Virus record (IMG/VR): IMGVR_UViG_3300020406_000007
Span: 1 to 46,973 of that record
Reading direction: 5' to 3' (one strand)
DNA length: 46,973 nt
DNA from: a virus
The notes beneath the pieces were generated by a model. The model was given only the letters and a program-made list of their open reading frames with translations, was not told the origin of the DNA and searched no databases. This document shows, piece by piece, positions 7,801-16,800 of this stretch. The translations under genes and the position numbers were made by a program. The stretch's first letter is position 1; every line of letters starts with the position of its first letter.

Positions 7801-10800
7801 ATGCGTTTCTTGCTTGGAGATAACGTAAGTGACGATACATACGCAGAATTGAACCCAACAAGGCATTCTCCGATCATAGGATGGTCATTTGACGGACATC
7901 CTATCTACGGACCTTATGCATACACAGATAGAGAGAATAAGAACCCATATAATGAAATAAAGCAAATGATCAGCTCATATCGCATCAGAGCAACTAGAGA
8001 TGTGTTGGTTGGTAATGATTTGGCAGATATTGACAAGATGGGAACATATATCGAAGATTACGAGTATATTGAAGGATTAGGCGACTTAGATCAGTATAAT
8101 GGTAGATTCTGCGTAACTCCCGAATATCCGCTAGGTGTATACGCATATTTCTGTACATTAGACGGAAGTACAGGAAATCCGAAGTTTCCATACTTTGTAG
8201 GTCCTAATTTCTATTCTGAAGCGAATGATATCAACTGGAAGGGAAATGGACTCCAAAGAAACTTTACAGAAGACGCAGTTCGTTATAAGCGTCCATATGT
8301 TGCTACAGACACAGCATTAGTCAGAAGAAAGAATAAAGGCAACCCTATCGAGTATATCCTTGCTTTAGAGGACGCAACTACTCCTATAGTCCTAGAAGAC
8401 GATTCTACCTTCATAGGTTTCGTAGATGTCGGAATTGGTTACTTTGATTACTTCCCAGTGATCAGAGGTGGTTCTGTTGACTCATTATTCGTTGCTGCGA
8501 CAAATAGGTACTTCTCAAGTGGATTAGATCAATATTTGATCGAAGGTGCGGGATTCGACTATAAAGTTAACGATAGACTTATATTTGACGAAACAAGCAC
8601 TGGAGGAAGCGGTATATCTGCTAGAGTGTCTAAAGTGTCTGGAACGGACACTAATTCCATCGCATACGCTGTAAACTCGACTACAGACATAATAACAGGA
8701 ACTATCACTACAGGATCTGCCCATTACCTAAAAATAGGCGATACTGTCGATATTGCGATTGGAGACAATGAATACACTCGTGAGATTGATGTAAAGATTA
8801 TAAACGACAAATATCACTTTAAATACTTTGATTTGACTGATTTAACGATTAGTTCAAAAGGAAGGATACTACAAGCAAATATAACCATAACTGGCGGTAC
8901 AGGACTTACAAACGGAAGTTATACGAGTATTCCTCTAATAGGCGGTACAGGGCAAAATGCTTCTGCTAATATCACTGTAAGCGGTAATACAGTCACAGCA
9001 GTCTCTATAGTTGGTGAGGGTAAGGAATATAGCGATGGAGACGTACTAACTGCTAATATCTCTAATATTGGTGGTACAGGTCAAAACTTCTCTATTGACA
9101 TCGGTAATGTCAAGAAGACTGGTGGATTAGTCCAGAACTTGTGGACATTCATGGCTGGTAGTGGTGGTACACCTGGCACATATACTAAAGTACCTCTTGT
9201 CAATACATCAGCTCCATCAGGTGAGGGTGCTGAGTTTACTATTGTTGTTAATGATAGTGGTGAGGTAGCATCTGTCACTCTTACTAAAGAAGGAAAGGGA
9301 TATTATAATAATGAGCAGTTAGATCCAGTCGCTATCACTGATATTGGTAGTGTCAATGGATTCTACGTTACACCTAGCTCTATCAATCAAGAATTTACTG
9401 GTAGGGGCACAGCTGCCCATCAGCTGACTCTAGGTGATGAAGTTGTAATCACTGGAAGTAACCCATCAGACTATGATGGCACACATACTGTCACAGGAAC
9501 AAGCACAGGTAGAAGATTCCAGTTCAAGAAAGCAGTTGGTATCATCACAGACACTGCTATCACTACAGCATGTGAGGTATACTGTAAGGAACCTAAGTTA
9601 GATCTTATCAATGGTCATCTATACAAATTTAAGACCGCAGATACATCTAATGCTGATAGAAGACTAGAGTTTACATTTGATAAAGAGAACACAAACGTAT
9701 TCACATACAAGAATGTCATTGATGCTGAGAATGATCCAGTTACAGGACAACAGGTATCTGTTACTATCTCATTAACTGATGTACCTGGCACATTATTCTA
9801 CTTTGACATCAATGGTAATGTCACAGGAAGCTATCTAAGTGTAATCAACGATCCATTCCTAGGAGCAAACGCTGTATCAGCAGTTCCTACTGTCACTACG
9901 ATTGAGTTTTTACTAGCAAGAGAACCAGAGAACAATTATACAACAGCAAATCAAATATCATATAGTACAGACTCTATATTCCCTTCAGGTGGTATTGCTT
10001 CTGTTAATATTGGTGATCCTGGTAGAAACTATGCTACTCTACCTCAGTTCAGTGGTATAGAGAGATCAGGTGGTGGTGCTACAGCATTTGCTACTATATC
10101 TGGTAGGTTGGAAAGTGTTACTATAGTAGATCCTGGCATAGGATATAATGGTGCTAACCCTCCATCAGTCATATGCTCTATGCCTGACTTTGTAGATTTG
10201 ACATTAGAGAATATATTTGGTGACTTTAATAAAGGTGATATTATTCTCTCTAAGGCAGTTCTAGATGGTGATACTGCTAGAGGTAAGGTAATCAGTTGGG
10301 ATCCAAATACATCTACTCTAAGAGTACAACCTTTACGTAATAACTTAACAGGTGCTACTACTCGTGGTTTCATTATGTTTACCACTGGTAATAACAATAC
10401 TAACAACCTAATAGCAGGATCTAACCAAGCGGGTATTAGTGCTATATCTGGTGCACAGGCAAACGTTGCTGCTATCGTTCCTCAATCAGGTCCTGAGATC
10501 GGTCAACTTACTAACGTAGCAATCAATGGTGATGGAGGTAGTAATTACCGTACCGCACCAACTATATACATTGATGACCCATTCTACGGTGGAGCACTTA
10601 CACTTAGTGTTAATAGTCAGAATACATCTGCTAACTTCACAGGTGGAACTTACACTGTATCACAGGAATCTGTAGCACCTACAGGTGGACAGGGTGTGTC
10701 AATCCAAGTTGTCGTTGATGCTTCTACTAAAGACATTACATCTGCTACTGTCTTAGCAGGAGGAGCAAACTATTCTCTAGGTGACCTTATCACTGTTCGT

Positions 10801-13800
10801 GGTGAGGATATCACAGGTGGTAGTTCTTCTGATGACTTTGTTCTTAGAGTCGACTCTCTAGAATTTGTAAGACCAGCTGTTACATCTACAGTCATAGATG
10901 CTTCTATAGATGCTGTTGTTGTATCTAACTCTGGTTCTGGTTTCTTATCTGCTCCTGAAGTACAAATATCTGGTGGTACAGGTATTGGAGCTGTACTAAG
11001 AGCAGAGATTGTAGATGAGACTGTAAGTTCTATTGTTATTGAAAATGCGGGAACTAGGTTCCAGAACCCTCCTATTATTACAGTTAAGCAGGGAACTGGT
11101 ACAGGTGCTTCTATATTACTTAAGTCTTCTGATCTAGGTAAGATCATAAGTCTTGGTGGAGACAATATCACGTACAATTATAGTCATGATAGAACACTCA
11201 AACCAAGCGTTAATACAAACTATAATCTACAGCTCACACGAACTCAAATCGTTGACTTCTTCACTGTTACAAACGGTGGGGGATCGTTCGTTACCAAACC
11301 AACAATCGAACTTGTTGGTGGAGGTGGAAGCGGTGCAGTTATGGATGCTATTATTGACAACGAAGTTATTCAGGCAATTACAGTAGCAAATCCAGGTAAA
11401 GGTTATTCAAGCACTCCTGCTGTAAAAGCACGTATCACACACTCTTTCGTTCCACTACAATCCAACAGCACACTTAACTTCCCATACGATACCAAGATAC
11501 CTGTAGGTACAGAAGTACAGTTATTAGAGGTTGATGGTACATTACCAGCTCCTCTTGTAGCAAATACAACTTACTTTGCTATACAACCTACATTGGCTAA
11601 CGGTCTTGCTAGTAACCAACTTAAATTAGCAACAACATTATCTGATGCTCTAGACGGAACAGCAATAACAATCACAGGTCAACCTTCTATTGGTAATGGA
11701 GGTACAGCGACCTTTAACTTAACAACCACAGATTTAGGAGATCAGATCACTGTGACCATGACTCCTGCATCATTCTTTGTTGGGGAGAAACTATATCAAG
11801 GTTCATCTACTGACTCATTCTCTGCTGTAGGTACAGTTAAGGCATGGGATCCTAAAGGTAGAGTCTTATCTGTAGAGATTGAATTAGGAGAGTTTGCTCT
11901 TAACCAACCAGTCTTCGGTTTACAATCTAACGCATTTGGAGAAATACATGACTTTGAGAGATCAGTCGCTAACTTTACTGTATCACCTATCGCCACTGCT
12001 ACTGCTGAGTTTAAGCGTACTACTGGTATACTTGATCTTAACGATCAGCGTCTATATGATAGTGACAGATACCAAGAGTTCTCATACGTTGTTAACTCTC
12101 CGATCAATGTCAAGGAATGGAAGAACCAGTTTAAGAACTCTGCTCACCCAGCTGGATTCAAGGTATTAGGTACACAGGTTGTATCACAGTCAGCATTCAA
12201 GAGATATCAACGTAGATCATATTACAATCCAGCTAACCCAGATCCTAATAACTGGTGGGAGCAGAGATTTGGTGATGAAAACTTATCCTTCAATGGAACC
12301 ACGTTCTTTGTACCTAAACCATCTGCCTCTAATACAGGTAAGTTAGCTCGTATCGAGAACTTTGTACTTGGTAAACCAGATTATACAGCGACAGTCCCAA
12401 CTAATATACAGGTTATTGGTAAACAGTTACTAGACGTTAGAAAGATCTTAACTGCTGTTGTTGATAAGTTAGATCCTATCAATACTAGAACTATTACCTT
12501 TGATGGTACTGATTCTAATGTTGTTGACATATCAAATGAGCAGATTACATTCCCTAATCATGGATTACTAACTGGTCAGAGAATTACTTACAACATACAA
12601 GGTGATAGATTCCAAGATGCCCGTAATTTAATACTAGGCAACTTAGACTATATCATTTCTACCACTATCACATGGTTGGAGCAGAGTTATCCTAACTTGA
12701 CGGATGGTACTAAACCAGACTATAGTAGAGAGAAGTGTTCTAGAGACCTAAGACTTATAGTTATCGCATGGTGTAATGATTTACGTTATGGTGGTAACAA
12801 ATTCTCTGTAGATGCTGCTGAATCCTATGTGATTGGTGGTGTTATAGAATATATCGTTGGTGAAACAGTAGAAACTATCGCTGCTATCCAATATGCCAGA
12901 GATCTCGCTATAGAAGCAATACAAAATCTACTACCATACTCAGATGTCACAATTACACAAGATCCTGGCGGATGTGCCGATGTTCAGTCAGCGATCACAA
13001 CTCTTGCTCAGATTGTATGGGATGCTATTGACAATCCTGGCAATATACCTACTGCTAACGTCGGCAATTATCCTAATATCCGACTTGGTGTAAGTTTAAC
13101 TGGTCTACCAGTTGGATCTTACTATGTCACTCGTGTAGATGATAATATATTTACTCTATCTGCTACATCAGGTGGATCTGCTGTAGATATTACAGCATTA
13201 TCTACAGACTCACAGCATCAACTAACTGTAGAGTTTGATGATGTCAATACACAGTTCCAGTTAAGAACTAGAGGTACAGCAACTGTACCTACAAATAAGA
13301 ATCAGTTGATGGTTACTATCAACGGTATTGTACAGAACCCTGAGTCATACTCATTGTCAGGTAGTACGATAACATTTGGTGAAGCTCCTATGAGGAACTC
13401 CACAGTTATCATTATGTACTTCAAGAGATCTGATATATCTACAAACTTCCAGTTAGATCAGTTTGGAGATGTTATCACCGCATTGAATACAACTGATGGA
13501 ATATATCAAGGTACAGGCTATACTGCGGGTACATACAACAACGTTCCATTCACTAACAAATTATCAGACGGATCGGGGGCAACTGGTAACATAGTTGTAA
13601 CAAATGTCCTTGATAGTGCTGCTTTTGTCACGAATAACAAATATGGTGATGCTAGAACTCTAATTGATAACAACAAAGGTATCATAGCAGACATTGCTGT
13701 GGGACTGATGAATAAGTATGGCACACCTGTAGATAACAAGGTAGCTGACGCAGCTAACCTTATCTTGATGAACAAAGACTTCATCTCTAGAGAAGCAGTC

Positions 13801-16800
13801 GATAGGATGCATGCTGATATACCATATACTATTTCAAGTAAGAGACATTTCGACGCATATAATTTAATACAAGCAAATAAAGACTTTATTGTCTGGGAAG
13901 CATACTACCTATTCAAGACTATTGATTATCCTGGTTATACACATGCTCAAGGATATACAGAACAAGATTGTAGAGATGACTTGATGGATATATTGGAAGC
14001 AGTTGCTTTCAACTTACTATTTGGTGCTAACAATAAGGTATATGATGCTGCCTACTACTACACATCAGCATATAGTTCTGGTAGTGTAGTACAAGGTGAA
14101 GAACAGCAGACAATAGCTGCTACTAATCAGATGAAAGGTCTGATAGACAAAGTAATTCTAAATGAAACAGTATCAGTCGCAGGAGATCATGGTTATGAAC
14201 AGTACTTTGAAGATGTTACTTACGTATACGACGGTTGTGCTAGTGCTAAGTCCACTATTTCTACGCTTATTGATATTGTTATTACTGCTATCAATACTGA
14301 CTTGATGGCACATGTCACTAAGACAGAACCAACACTATTTGTAGAACCCACAGGTAATGATGAGGACTGTGTAGATGATGTAAGAGATATATTAGAGGCA
14401 ATCGCTATCAATGCTAAGTTTGGTGGTAATAGTGAGGTATATGATGGTGCGAAATATTATGTTGATGGTGCCCATGTAGCGGGAGAAGAGATTCATACAA
14501 TATATGCTTTCAGAGAGGCAGACAAGATAACCAGACAAGTCATAGCAAACCAAGCGGTGACGGTAGTTGGTGATCATGGTGAAACACAGAAGTATGATGG
14601 TGGTATTACAAGATCTGATAACCAGTGTGCTAGTGCTAGAGCAACAGTCCACACACTATTCAATATTGTAGAGGTAGCAGTAGATACTAACACTATGAGT
14701 GCCTTTACAAGGACTGCTCCTACTGGATTTAACTCACCTGGCTTAGGTGACGGACAATGTAAGTCAGATACAAGAGATGTATTGACTGCTGTTGCTACCA
14801 ACGTAGCATACGGTGGTAACCATACTCTATATGACACATTGAACATGTATTTCGTAGGTGCTCATGTAGCAGGAGAAGAAGCAGAGACACTTTATGTGTT
14901 TGAAGAAGCAAGACAGATGGTTCTTAAGTGTATCAACAATGAGACATTTGAGACATACCCACATCTTAACCTCACAACCAAATCACAGTATAAAGATCCT
15001 ACAATCACAGCATATAGCAACTATGCTCAATCATTTAACGTAACTAACGCTGTATACACTGCTACATCAGGACAAGTAGAGATAACAATAGGATCTCATA
15101 CTCTAGAAGTAGGAACCAGAGTCAGACTTGGTGATATGTCATTGACATTCAAGTGTGCTATGGATGGTAGTGTTACACATCACAAATATCCTAGATCTAC
15201 TGACTGGGCATACCGTAAATCTCTTCCTATCCTTTCTAAGACAAATACTACAATCACATTATATGTTGGAGAGTCTCCTACTGTAAATTATCAGATCACA
15301 GGTGCTACATTTGAACCTACAACTGGTATTATGGACATGGAAATCTACAATACACAGTTCAACGTATCTGCTGCCACATATAATGCCAACACAGGATCTA
15401 TGACAGTGAACATTGGTTCACATAGCATGGAGATTGGTGAAGAGATCATGTTCAGACCTAACTCATTGACATTTACATGCTCAATGGACGGTAACAATGA
15501 TCAGAAGACATATCCTAGGTTTGGTAAAGACCCATTCTATGATAAAGCACTTAAGATCATTGCTAAAGACACTAATACAATCACAGTCAACGTAGGACCT
15601 AGTCCTTTAGTCAATCATACTGTTACAGGTTCTAATTACGAACCAACTACAGGTGTTGCTGAGTTGTTTATTGGTAATCATATCCTTAAAGTGGGTGACA
15701 GCATAACAATCACTGATAATTCTCTTACATATCAGTGTGCTCTTGACTTATATACAACTGACCACACATATCCAAGAGGCAGTGACCCTGCTAGTGGAGA
15801 TGCTCTAGCAATTTCTGCTGTATCTGACACTTCTATCACCGTCAACGTTGGTACATCATCTAACACTACAGCACATAGATGGAAACCAGGTTATGTTGCT
15901 ACTGATGCTGTACAGAGTGGTGGTGGACATACTCATACATTTGTAAGTGCCACATCTGGTGCTGTTGTTCTACCTCATGGACTCAGAGCACAAAGAACAC
16001 TCACTGTTGACAGTGCTGACTACAATCCTACTACTGGTATCATGACAGTTACCATAGAGGATCATCATTTAACACCTACTGATGAAATTAAGATAGCAGA
16101 TAGTTCTATTATATTCACATGTGCTGAAGATGGTCATGGTAGTGACCATGCTTATCCTAGATCTAGTGATCCTATCAGTGAAATGTGGACACCGATCACA
16201 GATGTGACTAGAAATACATTCAAGGTACAGGTATTAAACACTGCTCCATCTACAAATACAACTGAGCATACATTTAAAGGTGTAGTATCTTACAATGTCA
16301 AAGTAAGAGGACAGAGTATCAAGATTGCTGATGGTGGTATCACATTTACTTGTGCTCTAGACGGTGATACTTCTAATCACGCATATCCACGTACAGATAT
16401 TATCAACCACACTGTAACAGGTGCGACATATGACCCAACCTACGGTGACATGGATGTAACTGTAGTAGGACATAGTATGAGAACAGGTGACTATGTTAAA
16501 TTTGACGATGACTCATTGACATTCACATGTGCTGAAGATGGTAATGGTTCTAACCACACATACCCACGTTCTAGTGACCCAGTGTCAGGTAAGTGGTTGA
16601 AGATTAGAAATGTAACTAATGACACCTTCAGAGTAAGAGTATTAGACTTCTGGCCATCTACAAACGAGACAGCTCACGTATTTGTATCTGCTACAACTAA
16701 CGGATTGAAACAGAAGAAAGACAGAGCATATGATCAACCACTACAAATAGTAGATTCTGAGATAGATAGAATATCAATCTTTGTTGGTATATCCAGTGAC

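Noticed and set aside
9000-9200. Assembly chimera at the CpG shift in protein A
   Set aside because: The frame runs through without a break and similar GTGQN repeats lie on both sides, so a simple mis-join is not needed, though it cannot be excluded without reads.
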